Both the position numbers and the translations under genes were made by a program. From Atrichornis clamosus (lineage: Eukaryota; Chordata; Aves; Passeriformes; Menuridae), in assembly GCA_013400975.1 (NCBI GenBank), contig WBMZ01012190.1, positions 62,001-126,000 of the forward strand: a stretch of 64,000 bases of DNA, written 5' to 3'. This document shows positions 33,501-47,330 of the stretch, in pieces (position 1 is the first letter of the stretch; each line of letters begins with the position of its first letter). The notes under the pieces are model-generated. The model ran no database searches. It saw only the letters and a program-made list of their open reading frames with translations, and was not told the DNA's origin.

Positions 33501-36500
33501 CTATGAAAAATGTAACTAATATGAGCAATTCTCACTTTTTGTGATCTAACTTTTAGATTTTAACTTTTTTTTTTTAAATTGCAGTAGTTAATGAGTGCGT
33601 ACAAATGTGAGTGCATGGGATGCAAACACATAAACTCCCACCCAAGAACACACTCTCTAAATACTGGCTGATTCAAGTGTGGGATTTTTTCTGGATTTAA
33701 ACTTCCTCCAGATTTTGTACTTTTGGAGTGGAGATTTTGTCACACTGTACTGCTGAGATGCTCAGTGGAAATGTTGGATTTGATCTGGTTGCTGCCAGTT
33801 TCTTGGGTGATTTGGGCTCTGGACTTTGTCACATGGTTCTGTCTTTGACCCCAAAAGTCTCTTTGGGCTCTGGACTACCTGAGCTGCTGGTTTTGGGGTA
33901 CATGGGTATATTGATAGGACTCCCCCCAGACTGGAGATCAGCATTTCCACCTCCCTGAAAGATCACTTCGTAGGGTATTTGAGCTGTCAGGCAAATAAAT
34001 TAAAGTGTTCAAGCCAGTGGCAGCATAGGAGGGACATCAGTGACCATCATCGTCATCCCCCATGATGGGAACACACGTGCACACGTGTGTTTAAGACCAA
34101 GTACAGTGTAATGTCTATTTGGAAGATATTTGCAGGTGACAAATTCAATCTGCTGAGACAAAAGCCACCCTGAACAATCCACAGCTGGTGGGACCATATC
34201 CCTGTGCTCAGCACTACCTCTCCATCCTCTGGCAACATGAAAATCACCCACGGTGAGCTGCTGCCTCCAGCCAGCTCAGCATGGGTCTGCCAGCTTCCAA
34301 TATCACAGTGAGCCATTATCTGTTACAAATGCAGCTCTTCCTGGGCTCTAAGAAAGCAACCTGCACTGAAAAAGAGAGCTTTGACTCCATGCCTCCTGCT
34401 CTGGGCAGGACAGCCACCCTCAGGAGTGACAGAGGACACAGCCATGCCCTCCAGAAGTTATGCTTCACTCCAGCTGGAAATGGCATTTCTGGGCACTCTC
34501 TGGCCTCTTTTTAAAGTCTTTATAATTTTAAGTCCTACATTTGACTAAGGTAAAACAATTTGCAATTCTAGTCACTCACATGAGAATTATTTTAGGATAA
34601 AGAGCAGAGGCATTTGCAGTCTGGTGAGACACTCCTTGCAAGTATTAATTTGGTCATGTTGCTGGGGGGGCTTCCTGGGGAAAGGAATGGCAGAGAAGAG
34701 GAAAAAAACCCAAAGAAAGCAGACAAGGAAACTGGAAAGTGAAGGTCATGTCTTCTCAGTCTGGAGATGGTCTTTACCAATGGTGGTGAACTGTCCTTGT
34801 CTAGACCTCTGTGCCTAGGCACAGACAGAGAGAGAACAGTAGTTTTGGCCCTAAAAATGCAGGAATAGGAGGGTGATATTTTGCTTTCCTGCTGCTTACA
34901 GGGAGTCACCCAAAAGCCTACTACAGTCCAGAGCAAAATGTGGCTGTAGTGATCCAACTGCTCAACACGCTGGGGAGGGCCTGAAGTAAATTAATTTGGT
35001 AACTGCCTGTTTGTGTAGTGTGATCCCATGTTTGCCTTTAAAATGCTAAAACAGGAGTTAAATCAAGATTTTTCTCAACACTGGATTTAGTTAAGTCTTT
35101 GCAAATGGGAAAATACCACGGAATGCCACAATTATTGGAGCTATTATATTTCATCCCATTTTATTTCCTGGTTTGTCTTGAGTAGCCGAGGGCTTTCCAA
35201 AAGGATAGCTTTGTGCTCTGCAGGCAGCTTAGAGCAGGTTGTATTAATGAGCTGTGGATAATATTTCAGAGAGATCTCAGAAATAAGAGGCTGTACCTCA
35301 ATCCTGGTCTGCAAGCCCCTGAGCTATCCAACATCAGGCTTCCCATTCCAGCATCTGTTTTCCCCAGCTGGATGGAGGCTGTATGAAACAAGTTATCCGT
35401 GAGATGACTGCATGGCTGGGCTCTGCTTCTAGGGGACAAGAAACTCCATTAAAGACCTAGTGCAAGTTGTGGCACGTAATGTGCACTGTGCTGAACTGAG
35501 TGGCACTAGTTTGGAGGCTACTGGTGCATGGGGAACAGTGGGAGATGGTGTGTCCTAGTGCTTAGTCCCTGTGTGCAAAGGCTGCCACAGGATGCGTGAC
35601 TCATACATCATGGCCTTAGACTGCTTTTGTTAATGTTGCTGGCCCAAACGGCCTGGGAAAGGCTGGTCAGGAGAGGTCCCAGGGCAGGCAGTCCATGCAC
35701 AGCCTCCTCTGCCACCGCAGTGGGGTCGGAGGGAGTTCCCGGGGGAGGGCAGCAGGCTCAGGGGCCACAGCATCACTCCGTCCAGGAGCATCCTTTTCAC
35801 AGGGTGGCAGAAAGGCATGTGAGCACTGGGAGGACTTTTTTGGGAATCCTTTGCCTTTGGATTTGCCATCCACTGCCCCTGGTTTCTGCCAGCAGGGTGC
35901 AGGATAGCCTTGGTAGCAACAAGGACTTCCCAGCCTGTTCCATAGAACTGGTCTGACAGAGGCATCCTGTGGGCAGTGTTGTGAAATCCAATCTGGTTTT
36001 TTTTTTCTGTGACACAGATCTCACTTTACCTGCCCGTTTCCTGCCTACCAGCAGCTCAGGGAGCCAGCTGTGTCTTACACTGAACCCTTGCTTGAAGTCA
36101 GTGGAGCTTCCAGACAGCTTCCAGAGTGTGCTGATAACTGACTACAGCTTCCAAGGACCCTCCCATGCACAGTCGTCTCTGTCCACTATGAAACAGAGAG
36201 GTATTACAGAGAAGGAAATCAAGTCAGTGACAATGACAGTCAGTCAGAAACTGAATGAATCAGCAAACATCCTGTTTTCAGTTATTTACATGCAATAAAC
36301 TAAATCTTCAGTGCTGAATTTTTCTCTTTCAGTTCCTCTTGGGTGCTTAAATCACATGGAATACTTTGCAAGTATAGATTTCCACCTCGTGTGTAAAAAC
36401 AATGAGATGAATAATTTTAGCACAGATGGCTCTTGTAATACTGTTCTGATTCCAAATATTCAAGGATCCTTTTAGAGTCCTGGGTTCTTGTTCCTGGTAT

Positions 36501-36819
36501 TAGAGTCAAACATTAGCTTTCATTTTATTTTAAATTCTATTTCAGCTCTCAACTTCCAGGTTATAATTTTGCCCTAGAAAGGCTTAGGAAAATGAAGAAA
36601 TTAAAACATACTCTCAAATACATAGTTTTTGAGATCAGTGGTGATTTTTACATTAGATAATTTGAGCCTCTCTTAAGTTCTGGAATCACAGCTGATAATG
36701 TCAAAGAAAGGTATTTAGATAAGGTCCCTTTTAAACAAATGGTATGTAAGGAGCTGACCAATATTAAAACCTCTTAAAAAAACCCTGTGACACAAAGAAA
36801 AGTAGGTGGTGTAGATGAT
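30568..36819. other. Non-coding interval, no exon recognised
   Basis: Frames reach 145 codons (32512-32949, plus) without recognisable similarity. The 31.60-32.06 kb stretch is AT-rich and repeat-poor. A near-perfect palindrome with two CACGTG E-boxes sits at 34070-34091. Confidence 0.4.
34070..34091. repeat. Palindrome carrying two CACGTG E-boxes
   Basis: aacacacgt (34070-34078) and its exact complement acgtgtgtt (34083-34091) flank a 4-base centre. CACGTG occurs at 34074-34079 and 34082-34087. It could bind bHLH-type factors, or could simply be a CA/TG-rich imperfect palindrome. Confidence 0.6.
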
Positions 36820-36859
36820 ACCCAGCATGGTTTCTGCCTGGTTCCACAGCATGCTGGGT
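36820..36859. repeat. 10-bp inverted repeat, 20-base loop
   Basis: acccagcatg (36820-36829) is followed after 20 bases by its perfect complement catgctgggt (36850-36859). A pyrimidine/purine-patterned run of cagac-, ctaga-, ccagg- and ccaagg-like units follows to about 36905. No RNA gene is implied. Confidence 0.6.
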
Positions 36860-39800
36860 GGGCAACAACCCAGACTCAGACCTAGACCCAGGCCCAAGGC
36901 CCAGAGCAGCTCACTTACCTCCACCCCCTGGCACACCATAACTGCCCAGATACCCACAGAAAGCCCCTGGACTGATGAACTCCTCACCATGTGGGTAGTT
37001 AAAGCTTTCATTTAGACATCAAAAACCCCAACAACCTTCAGCCCCTACAGACTGGCCTTCAGGTGACTGCTGTTAGGTACTCATGCTGGCTATAGAGGGC
37101 ACTTAGAAGCTGGGAGGCTTGGATTGGGAATCCCAAAGATGAGGTGTTGCTTTTGGGTGCTAATCTTTGCTGGTATGTTCAGTAGCAGTGTGGCAGTCCT
37201 GGGATTTGGGCTGGAGGGAAGCTTGTTTTGTTAAGCTTTCTGCTGGGGGCTGAATGGTGCCTGCAGGGAACCTTTCTCTGCCTTGGAAGATGAAGGTGGT
37301 CTCTGGCCTCCCTGGAGGATGTAAGAGCTGGGCCGGAGGCCAATGAGGCTTGTGTGTGTTTTGGAGGATGGAGAAGCAGATCCTGTGCAATGAACAGGGG
37401 TTGGAAAGCTCTGTAAACCTAACGGTAGCAAGTTCAGAGTGGGCTGCTCCCTGATATGGGAAAACAGACTTGTCTAAGTTACTCAGAGCTGAGGCTTAAG
37501 GAGCAGCTGGGTCCAGGGTGAGCAGTTTGCAGTATGAGGCTGGAGGGAGGCATGTCTGCAGACAGCTGGCCCTGGGGAACGTGTCCCAGAGGTCCCCCAC
37601 AATAACTAGTTAGTGCTCCTAGGTGTTGTTGCTATGCTGGCTCAGAGATCCCTGGACAAAGTAACTATTTCTCTCAGAAGTATCATCTTGCTGCTCCAGA
37701 TTGGTCACTTTTAGGCTGATTTGTGGCTGGGTCTGGCCCTTCCAAATGCAACTGAACATTAACAGCTGAAGGCTTAACAGTAATATGCTTAGTGTAATAA
37801 GATCAATTATTTTAAATGCCTGATTAAGAGCCCTAGGGACTGGAATCTTTCCTCTGCAGGGGCACCAGCGAGTGCCCTGGCACCAGTGGGTGAGGCTTTC
37901 CCTCCTCCAGAAGCTGCATGCTTTGTGCCTCATTCCCATGTCCAGCCTGCTTTTAGGTGTAAATGGGCATTTTGTTCTGTTCCTACCACCGTTGCATCAG
38001 GAACTCCTCTGACGTAGGTTTCTGCCCTTTGAGCTGGACGGCCATCACTGAGTTGCTTCATCCTGGCTGGGAAACAGGATGTACGTGAGGGCACCTGTAA
38101 AGTGGGTCTTGGGGGCACAGACCTTTGCACCTGAGTAGCTGTGTTCACATGGGGAGTAGTGCTCCAAAGCACCTGTGCGTGGCCGGATCAGCCTTACACG
38201 TAATGGTGCTCCATGTGAAGTGCTCCAGAAAGGGGGAACTGGCTCAGAGCAAGGTGAGAAGGAATGTGCATCTACTTCTAGCAGCTCAGCCTTTACATTC
38301 CCAGACAAAACATGAATTTCATATTGACGATATAATCTACTAAATGTCTTCAACTCTCTATTCAATATACAAGAAACACACACCAGAAATTTAGAAGAGA
38401 ATTGAATCTGAATATTAAACCAGCGATTCCCCACAGGGAAATTTTCTCAACTTGTCTAACTCTCCAAGGAGATGGTATTCCCAAAGAACTAATTTTGTAA
38501 CTAATGATCAGATGAAGTAAGGCTCCGTCAGAGGTTTAGAAGACCTAACTTGGCACCAGTTGAATGCATATGGAATTTGTCATTAGTAATAATGAAAAAA
38601 GTTTGAAACTTTTCCACCAAACATGGGGGGTTTTTTTTTTCATTGAAAGTGCACTTGGAAGCAAAACCGCTTTTCTTAATCTGTGAGTTGAGTGGATGAT
38701 TATGCCCTCTGAAACCTCTATCAAAGGGGTTGCTCTACCTTTCTATAGCAGTTTCCTTTTTTTGGAAGTCCTTTTACAGAAACCAGTGGAAGTTGTCATG
38801 ATGTGAGAGGCAGAAAAGTTGCCAAATGTCTTGGAAACACAGGCAGCTACTTCTGGGAAAGCGGAGAGCTAAGGGCTAACAGGAAGGCAACTGCTTGATT
38901 CCAAATTTAGATTCAATGTCCTAAATAACATAAATCTGCTGAATTCCTTCTCTGTCTATTCATGTCTTAAAAATCTTGTGCTTGGAATGCTGTGTCTCAG
39001 GACGTTTAAAGGTAAATTCTGTTCCCATTTGGCACTAGCAGAATAGCTGAGAAGATAATTTATTCTTTCCTATTTGCATATGTTGTAAAACATACTCATT
39101 TTCCAATGTGCGCTGCCCTGGGCAATGGAGGAACATGCAGAGCACAGCAGCTTTGACCTGGGTTAGGCGAAGTAGTTGGAAAGAGAGAGCTGGGGCAGGA
39201 AAGGGTGCTGCTAGGGAGAGGTGGGTGCTGTTCCTCCCAAGGATGGACTTGCCTGAGCGGGGAGAATGTTCTCTGCCTCCCTCCTCACTCAGCAAGAGCA
39301 GTGCTGGCCCAGCAGTGGAGATCGTCAGGGGATTGAAGCGAGCCATTGCCAGGTGGGTGTTTGTTGGGTGATGGGAGGATCTGGGTGGATGTGTGAGAAA
39401 AGGACAGGAGTAAAACTGGAACAGTGGGAATGAGACAGATCTGACTAATGGGCCTGTGTCTAAGAGGCATGTGAAATGTGCTTAGAGTCCAACAGCACGT
39501 CCTCGCCAAAGGTGGGCAATCAGCTGCATCCCACTGCCCAGCCAAAGGGGATTGTGCACTTCGGTCCAGTATGCTGCACAGCATCTGCACCCAGTTTCCA
39601 GGGGAAAACTGAGTGCTGTTTGCCTCCACATTTCTTCTCTCAGCATGGACTGGCTGTTATCCACTGATCCACGCTTGGAGGAAAAGCACCTCTTGCGCAC
39701 TGATCTCTTTTTCCCTTCCTTTCCTGCCCAGTCTTGAATAGATAATGCACCAGGACCTCACCTGCATGGCCTTCACACCTGAGCCAGGGCTGTAAGGAGT

Positions 39801-42800
39801 GCAGAAGAAGAAATCAAACCCAAAAAGCAGCTATGGAAACCATGTGCCCAACTCTCCTTGAGTGTCGGTGACATAAGAACACCTGAAACTCCTTCGTGGA
39901 GGGGTGTCAGCTAAATGGGAGGGTATGAACCTACTTGGTTGAGGTGGATCAAGAGATGGAGAAGACTTTTGCTGCCCTCTGTATGTGGGTCCCTGCCTCC
40001 ATACCCTGCTGGGATGCAGTGATCTCACCTGTATCCTGACCAAGTGGCACTCCCAGGAGACATGAGGATCTACATGCTCCAGCCCACAAACCTTCCCTTG
40101 CCCAGTGGCTGTGGTGCCCAGAAATCACACCAGGAAGGGTGTGGAGGATGCCCTTATGGGAGTGAGGCTGTGAGTGTCCAAGGGTGACACCAGCCCTAGG
40201 AGGCTCCGTTCACCATCTGAGCCCAGAGGAGCTTCCCCTCAGCAAATGCTCCAGCTGGATGACTCGGCGGTGCAGTCATGCAGTGGCAGCCATCCAACCC
40301 TGCAAACCACAGAGCAACAGAAACTTGAAACAGAAGTTGCTGAACAGCACTTGGGGAGCGGCTGCAAAAGGCCCAGAGTACTCTGGTTGGGTCATCTTTC
40401 CAAGGATAACTGGGACAATACCCTGACCCAGAGTGGCCTCAAGCTCCTGGTGTGGCTGGTGGTGTCCTGGGATGGGTGAAACTTTCTAGGGAGCAAAGGG
40501 TGAGGATTGTCTGTGCTGACCTGTAAAGCAAAGATAGACATATTTCTTTTATCTTAAATTATTTTTAGGCAGAGGACTGGCTTGAAAGTCCAATTCTCCT
40601 CTCATTTGTGCTGCTTTTTCCACTAAGGCCTGTCAAGAGTCTGGCTTGTTCCTTGGAGTTGATGTAATGAGCTGGCCAGGTCTTGCACTGATCCTCCCTT
40701 ACTGCTTCCCATAGTAGTTGGTTTTTTGTGTCTTTCCTTGAAGCTTCTCCTGTGGCTCTGTCCTGTGGGAGCTGGTAAGGATTCACACTGAAATTGCTGC
40801 TGGGAAAAGGGACTTCTCCAGCCTCCCCTGAGCTCTGGGGTGCCTGTGTCTCAGAAGTGAACTGTGGCCTAAGGGCTTAGCCCCAGCCTTGGGATATAAG
40901 GTGGCCTGTTTGCCACTGGCAGGGCCACCAGCTCCCAGCTATGCTGCCCTTCCTTTAGAAGGGATGTGCTGCTGTCCTGATGGTTCCCAGGTCCTGCAAG
41001 ACGCTTTGAAACCTTGTTCCAAGGGGGGATATTTGATCTCCCTCTTCTCACCGGGTGCCAGTGTGGCAGCGATGCAGTGAGTCCACTGGGAGGCTGGAGC
41101 AGCTTGGAGCCATTGCTTTGTTCCCATTGCTTTGAAACCACCACCCGGGTTGAATACTTGGAGTGCTTCCCTCTCAAAAAGCACCTGCGTTTTACAGTTC
41201 GGTAACTGCCAACTTAAAATGCTCCCTCTCTCCCGAGAGGAGGGACATCTCTTGTTGCTCGTTCATCTGAAGTGCAGCAGCCTGTGATAACCCAGGCTCC
41301 AGGCCTGAGTGTGGAGGGGAACCAGACGGTTGGTGGGAGATCCTGGCCTTGTCTGTGGGATGGCTGGGAGCTGCACCATGGCTTCGTAAACCCTGCTTAG
41401 CTTTTCACGGGAGCGAGCACTTGGATCTGGTATTTCTCATTGCATGGCCAGGGGCATCCTGTGCTGGGGGCTTCCATCCCCCACGGCCCCGCGCTGCGGG
41501 TGGTGCCTGTTGGATCTCGTTGTTTTCAGAGAGCGGCTCCTATGCGAGGGAGGAGCTTGGTTGGGAGCTGCTCTGCTAGCTTTGGAATTTCACATTTTAT
41601 TTTCTTTTTCATTTCCCCAGTCGTTGTGGCCGCTGCTGACGGCTTTTTGTAAATCCAGCTCCACTAGAGGGCAATGTGATCTGGCGTGGGAAAGGGAGCC
41701 AGGCGGCCAGGAAATGGCAGGGCTGCACCTCTGGATGGGGTGGCGGCGGCGACCGCGGGCACCGGCCTGGCGTGCGTCTGAGGGCTCGGCTCATCCCCGA
41801 GGGGGACCCCAGTGCTGCAGTGAGAGCAGCTCCTGTGTCGCTGCCAACCCCGTGCAGAGGCAGGACAGAACCTGACAGTCAATGAACGTCACCGGAAAGG
41901 GGGGTAAAGCCCCAAGTGAGCGCTGCTGAGATGGCAGAGCAAAGGCGTGGGTGGGGGATGGATGTCACACACAAGTACGTTGCTGCTGTGAGCAGAGGGG
42001 CCTGCTCTGGACACATCCTTCTTCCTCCTGGAGATGTCAAGGATGATTGCTCTGTGCTTTGAGTGCTGTCCAGTGTGGTGGGAGGTGAGGCCGTCTGTCA
42101 CAAGTTGTCTGTTCTCTTGTTCTCCCTGGGTGGCAGGGAGGTGGGTGCAGGGAGCACTTTGTTTTCGTAGGGTCTGGGGGATTGTGTTTTACTCAATATA
42201 TTGAAGATAAAAGAGAGGATTGGTTTCGTTTCCTGGTCTGGGTGAGTAAGGTTTGTTATAACATCACATCACTGTTTTGAGACAGTGTGTGATGCAGCAT
42301 GGCTTCTTCTGGGAGTCCAGAAAGCTGTGAAAATTGAGTTTCTTTTATTTTCTTTCCTTTTTTTTTTTTATTTTTTTTTTTCCGCTGGTGTGGAGGTTAT
42401 CTGATTGTCTGTGCTTCCTTACACACAATCAGGCACAACAAAACCAGAAGGAATGGGCCCAGAGGGGAATGGAGGCAGGGGAATGCCCCAGACTGGTGAC
42501 CAGACTAACTGTGCAGTAGAAGGCTGGGTGGGGAGGTGAGGGTGGCTGGGTTCCTTCATTGAAGAAAAGCTCCAGGCTTTGCCAACAGTGAGGGCAGTGT
42601 TGGCAAGTGGCTGTGGCAGCTGGCCAGCAGTTGTGTGGTGTGGCTATGAAGTGCCTACACCTTTGGATATGGATTCCTGGCTGAAAGCTGATCGTTCCCA
42701 TGGCCCTTCCTCTGCAGAGGGTCATTCTCTTCCAGGGCCAAATGCTGTGCCTTGTCCATAGGGAAAAAGAGAGGAAGAAGATGACCTGAGGGAATCTAGA

Positions 42801-45800
42801 CCTCCAGATACGGATTTTGGGTTTAAGGCCACGTCTCCATATAAGATTTGGGGATGTGATTTGGCAGTAGACTCTAATGCTCCAACAGTGACTCTTGGCA
42901 TTCTTGGTGCTCTGTCAGAGCCCCTGCTGCGGCCTGTCCATGCTGGGCTGGCCACTGTTCCCCAGGGAAGGCTGTGGAGCAGCGTCAGCCATGCTGGAGA
43001 GGCTGTGGGACCCTCTTGGTGGCCAAAAAGCTCTTGAGCCTAGGGTGGCCCTGGCGCTGCCCTAAGCTTGCTTCTGGAATAGACACAGCCAGGACTAAGG
43101 GCTCCCCATGGGTGAAGCAACACCAAAAAGCCGCCTGTCCTGCTGGAAATTGCACCTGTTAAATTTAACGTGAAACCTGCTGCAAAGTGGCATATCAATA
43201 AAAAATGTGAATTGCTGACTTTGACATTCCCTCGCATGAAAAGTGACCTTGGGAGATGATAAAATGCAGCTGTACTGAGAAGTGACCTAATGAAGTTTGA
43301 CTTTAGTTATTCTAGGCTTTTTTGAACTTTTGGTAGGTGTTTTCACTGCATTAACACTGTAGTGGCTCTCCTTTCCTCCTGCCCAACACCTTGGGCCTGG
43401 CATGTGGAACTTGGTGACCCCTTCCAGAAGGCTGTCAAGAAAGCAAAATTAATTCCAGCTCTGTACATTATGTCATTTTGTTTTTCTTCTGTGGTTTATT
43501 TTTCTTTAATTTCATCTGCTCCAAATTTGGTTATGCAGAAATTTCCACTTCAACCCAATCTGTGAGCTTTTGACAGACAGGCTTATTTAAGACCTACAGC
43601 TGGAAGAAGTAATTAAGGTTTCACTGAAAATGCAACTTCTTGACCTAAGGCAAAAGTACTAAATTTCAACTTAGTTTTACTTTATAATCTCAGGTTCAGC
43701 TCTGTAGCTGTGTAACATTTTATTGTTAATTGTGGAAACAGGATGCTTGTATCCCTCTTTTGTTTTTGTGGTGAAAGTTCACAAAGGCGTAAAAAGCCCC
43801 TGAAAACACATTTCCCTCCCTTTACAAACCAAAGCCTACGACACTTGGCAGTTTTTTTTTTTCTATTTAGGGTGCAGCAAACAAGAACTTTTAAATGTTC
43901 ACCTCCATTGTAGGACTGGTGGTGTGGGAGCCAGGATTTGTCCTTGTTTCACCAGGACTGTGATGAGTCGTCTCTCCATGCCTGGATCTTGCACTGCTGA
44001 CTTGAGCTTTGGAGCTTCCAGCCCTGGAACCCTTCTGGGTGATGCCTGCCTCAGGTCAGCTACACCCCTTGGAGCTCTAAACTTGCTCCCAGCCCCTCAC
44101 CTAGTACTGGGGATGGGAAACTGTGCCTTGCTTGCATCTCCCTGAGAGCAATTTTCATACTAGAGGTGGGGGGAAGTTTAGATCTGGCTCAGGGAGATGG
44201 TGTGTAAAACACTACAGCTGCTTAGAAATATGCCCAAATGGAAATATACCCAAGTTTCTTAAAAAATCAATAAAGCAAGAAAGTAGTGTGGAATCTTTAG
44301 AAAATCAGATGCTCAAATTTTTGTCACAGAAGAGCATTCCACACTGATTTCTTGTTTATTTACTTGCAGGCATTCTTGAATGGCCTTCTGTCATCCCTCC
44401 TTCTTCCCCCTCAACATTTCTAAAAGCTTTCCTGGAAAGAGTGGACAAGGAAATGGCTGATGATCAATGGAAAACTAAAAGCCAACTCTTTAAGAATGAA
44501 TTACAGGAACAAACCTTGCTCTGTTTTTCTGGGAAAACTTTACTTAGTTAACTTTCTTGGATGAATCACTGCTGCTAGCAGGAAAGCACTGCTGATTTTG
44601 TCTCTCCTGCATCCTTTTGCACCCATACCTCATCTCCAGAATATGTGCTGTTAATCCTCTCTGAAGACTGGTGCTGCCTTAAAATTCTTCTTTTTTGGCT
44701 GGACAGGGTTGCTGCTACTGTTTATTAACAAGCACAGTTAAAATATGCTGCTGCTTTTTGCTTTGTGCCATGATGCAGATTTGTCTGCCATGAACATCAG
44801 GAGCTGGATGAGAGGAGAGCCACGAGCTTGGTTTGCCAATGCAGTGAATTCCTGCTCCTGGAGCCTGGATCATTGCTGTCACCACCCCCTTGCAGCAGAG
44901 CAGTGGTGCAGCAGGAGCTCTCGCTGCACATCCAAGTGGGCTTAAAACATTCTGACAAGTAAACTGTATTGGCTGGCTTGATGCAAGATCAGATAGAGTT
45001 TGTCAGGGCTCCTCCAGCCTCATGGTTCATTGGAGATTACCTATCTTCCCACAGCTGGCATAGGCCTGGCATGTAGCTCCCAGCCAACCACAGTGCTCAG
45101 GGTAATCCAGTCTCCCTGGGCTTGTGCCTGACCAGGACCAGCTTTGGACTGTGGGGGACATGCTGGTGCTCACACTTGGTGAGGGTGATGCCATAGCTGG
45201 AGATGGGCATGACTGTTCCAGCCTGCAGATGGCAAATGCTGCAAAGGTACAATGTTTTAGGTGGGCAGGGATGCAGATCCTGGGGGACTGTCTCAGGTAA
45301 CCCAGCCCAGGCAAAGCTGAGGCACTGACCTGGACCTGGGAAGGAGCTGGTGTTGTCCGCAGCCTCCACCACCCAGAGGCAGCTGAAAGGGTGCCACCCT
45401 AGCCTGGAGGGTCTATCCCTGCCACAGTCAGAAGTTCAGTATTTATGGAAGAGGAGATGGACTGTTTTCTCAGTGGTCCCAGGGGAAGCTTTGTCCTGGG
45501 GAACAGAGAGTGGGAGGCAAAGGGAAAAGCAGAGAGCAGTTTAAAGGAGTCCTTCATTTGCTGCCTGTGCTGTGAGGTCAAAGAGGAGGCTCTTTGGGAG
45601 CTTATGGCACTGCTGCTGCACTGTGGCATTTGCTAACACAGCTTTTAAATCCAAGGGGGAGAGAGAGAGAAAGAAAATTCAAAATCAACTGAAAATTTGT
45701 TTTAATTTAAAATAAAATCCATTAGATGCCAAAAATGGGAATAACTTTATCCCTGTCAAAATACTTTATGATACGGTTTTGTGTGCAGACTGCCTCATTT

Positions 45801-46571
45801 TCATCTGTTTTGCAATAAAAAGCACCCGACTTCTCACCGGGGCTGGCTCTGGCAATATCCCTCAGTGACGCATTTGCAGTTGGCAGGGGAAGGAGGGAGA
45901 AGGTTCATGTGGGGTCAAACACATCCCAAGCGGGTGTTCCTCCAAGCGGGAAGAGCTGCAGTGCAGAGATGCAGCTGCGGTGGCTCGTTGTCCTTGGAAA
46001 GGCCCTGCAGGGCTGGGGAGGGACAATAGTGTTGCTGTGCCAGCTCTCATGTATGTTCAGCAGAGCCCGTCTCTGGTTTTTGGTCCCACAGGCTCCTCGT
46101 GGTTCGAGGAGGAGCTGTGATGAGCTGGGGCAAATCTTCCGAAGGCTCTGTGCATCCTGGAGCTCGCAGCAGTGAGTCTCAGCAGGGCTGGGTCTGCCGG
46201 GGCTGTTCTCAGCAAAACTGGGCTTTGGGTGACACTTGGGTGGCCATTCATTTACATGTCTCAACAGCCAGTTCCTCAGTCACCTGATGTAGGAGTGGTA
46301 CCTGCTCTACCCTACAGCCTTTATGGGCAGCCTGGAAAGAGGCATAGTCTGGGTGTCATAAGCAGTGCCAGCCAAAATCCAGTGCCTGTGTTCCCCTCCT
46401 GTGCTCTCAGGTGGACTGTGGACTGTGTGTATGAGCCACACTGCCAGGTAAGTGATGTCTCAGTGTTTTTAAAGTTTAAAAAATCTACTTTTCTTGTGAG
46501 CTAATTGTCTAAATGACTGCCCTTGCACCACAGAGTTCATCTTTCCATGTTCAGCACAGTGTCTAGTCCAG
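36860..46571. other. Non-coding interval, no exon recognised
   Basis: Frames reach 143 codons (41444-41875, plus) with no domain that I recognise. A CpG-richer patch lies at 41.72-41.82 kb. A T-rich tract occupies 42358-42382. AT-rich repeat-poor sequence occurs at 43.45-43.75 and 45.64-45.80 kb. Confidence 0.4.
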
Positions 46572-47288
46572 TTAACAGGGCTTTGGTTGCTCTGACAAAC
46601 AGTGATGATCAGGAGGAAAAATGACAGTGACATTGAAACAAAGTATACTGAGGTGGACTGGTTTTCTTTGCAAGCATTTTGTTTTCTGACAGCTGCAGAA
46701 ATCTGCCTGGAGATCCTGTGCTGAGAAAAATACCCCTGGGAAAAGCAATTCAAAGGCATTTTTAGGAGGGGAAACTCTCTTCCAGTCCAGCTTTGACAAA
46801 AGCACACACAAGTGTAGTAGTAGACCAAACCCCTCTGACCTCCCCCAGCAATGGGCTGGACTTTTCTGGAGCCACAAGCGCTCCCCTTTCTGCTTCTTGA
46901 CTAGAGCCATCCCAGATACCAAGGGTTTGGCATCTGAATCATACAATTTGTCGGTGACCTGTGCTATTTGGAGACTTGGGAACGTGCCACCAGGATGCAG
47001 AGCAAGGCTCTGTTTATAAGTCATGCTGCTGCTGTAACATATGTCCTTGAGGGCAAGTATCATGAACAGCAGCTCCGAGATGAAATGCTCCCGTGTGGCT
47101 CTGTTCCCCCTCACAGGGAGAACTGCACAGCCCTTCCCAGCAGCTGGCATTGGTTGTGATTCTGGGGGAGGAAGGCGGCCGGCGTGGCCGCGCTGCAGAG
47201 CCGGTGTTGGCGGCCTGACCTGCTGGTAATGATCTGACCTCCTTCTCCTAATTAAGAGAGTGAGCCCCATCGGGGTGATCGTCATCAC
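46572..47288 (-). other. Uninterrupted 238-codon frame, probably not a gene
   Basis: The frame stays open for 717 bp from an ATG at 47288. The translation has no domain, signal peptide or repeat that I recognise, and several shorter frames overlap it. One frame of this length in 64 kb of mixed composition is not remarkable. Its first residues sit in the CpG-retaining patch at 47.16-47.33 kb, so a lineage-specific transcript cannot be fully excluded. Confidence 0.12.
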
Positions 47289-47330
47289 GGTGGCTCCTCG
47301 CTAGTGGCTGAGCCGCACGGGGTGGCAGGG
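47160..47330. promoter_or_regulatory. Small CpG-dense patch in gene desert
   Basis: Sequence such as ggcggccggcgtggccgcg and ccggtgttggcgg is followed by an AT-rich core with ctaattaag and then gtgatcgtcatcac (arms gtgat/atcac). CpG density is far above that of the neighbourhood. It may be a distal enhancer or a minor promoter. The only evidence is composition. Confidence 0.3.

Noticed and set aside
47220..47288. Start of the 238-codon frame (MMTITPMG) superficially like a lacZ-alpha vector start
   Set aside because: No polylinker or further lacZ similarity follows. The flanks are ordinary bird genomic DNA, so this is coincidence rather than vector contamination.
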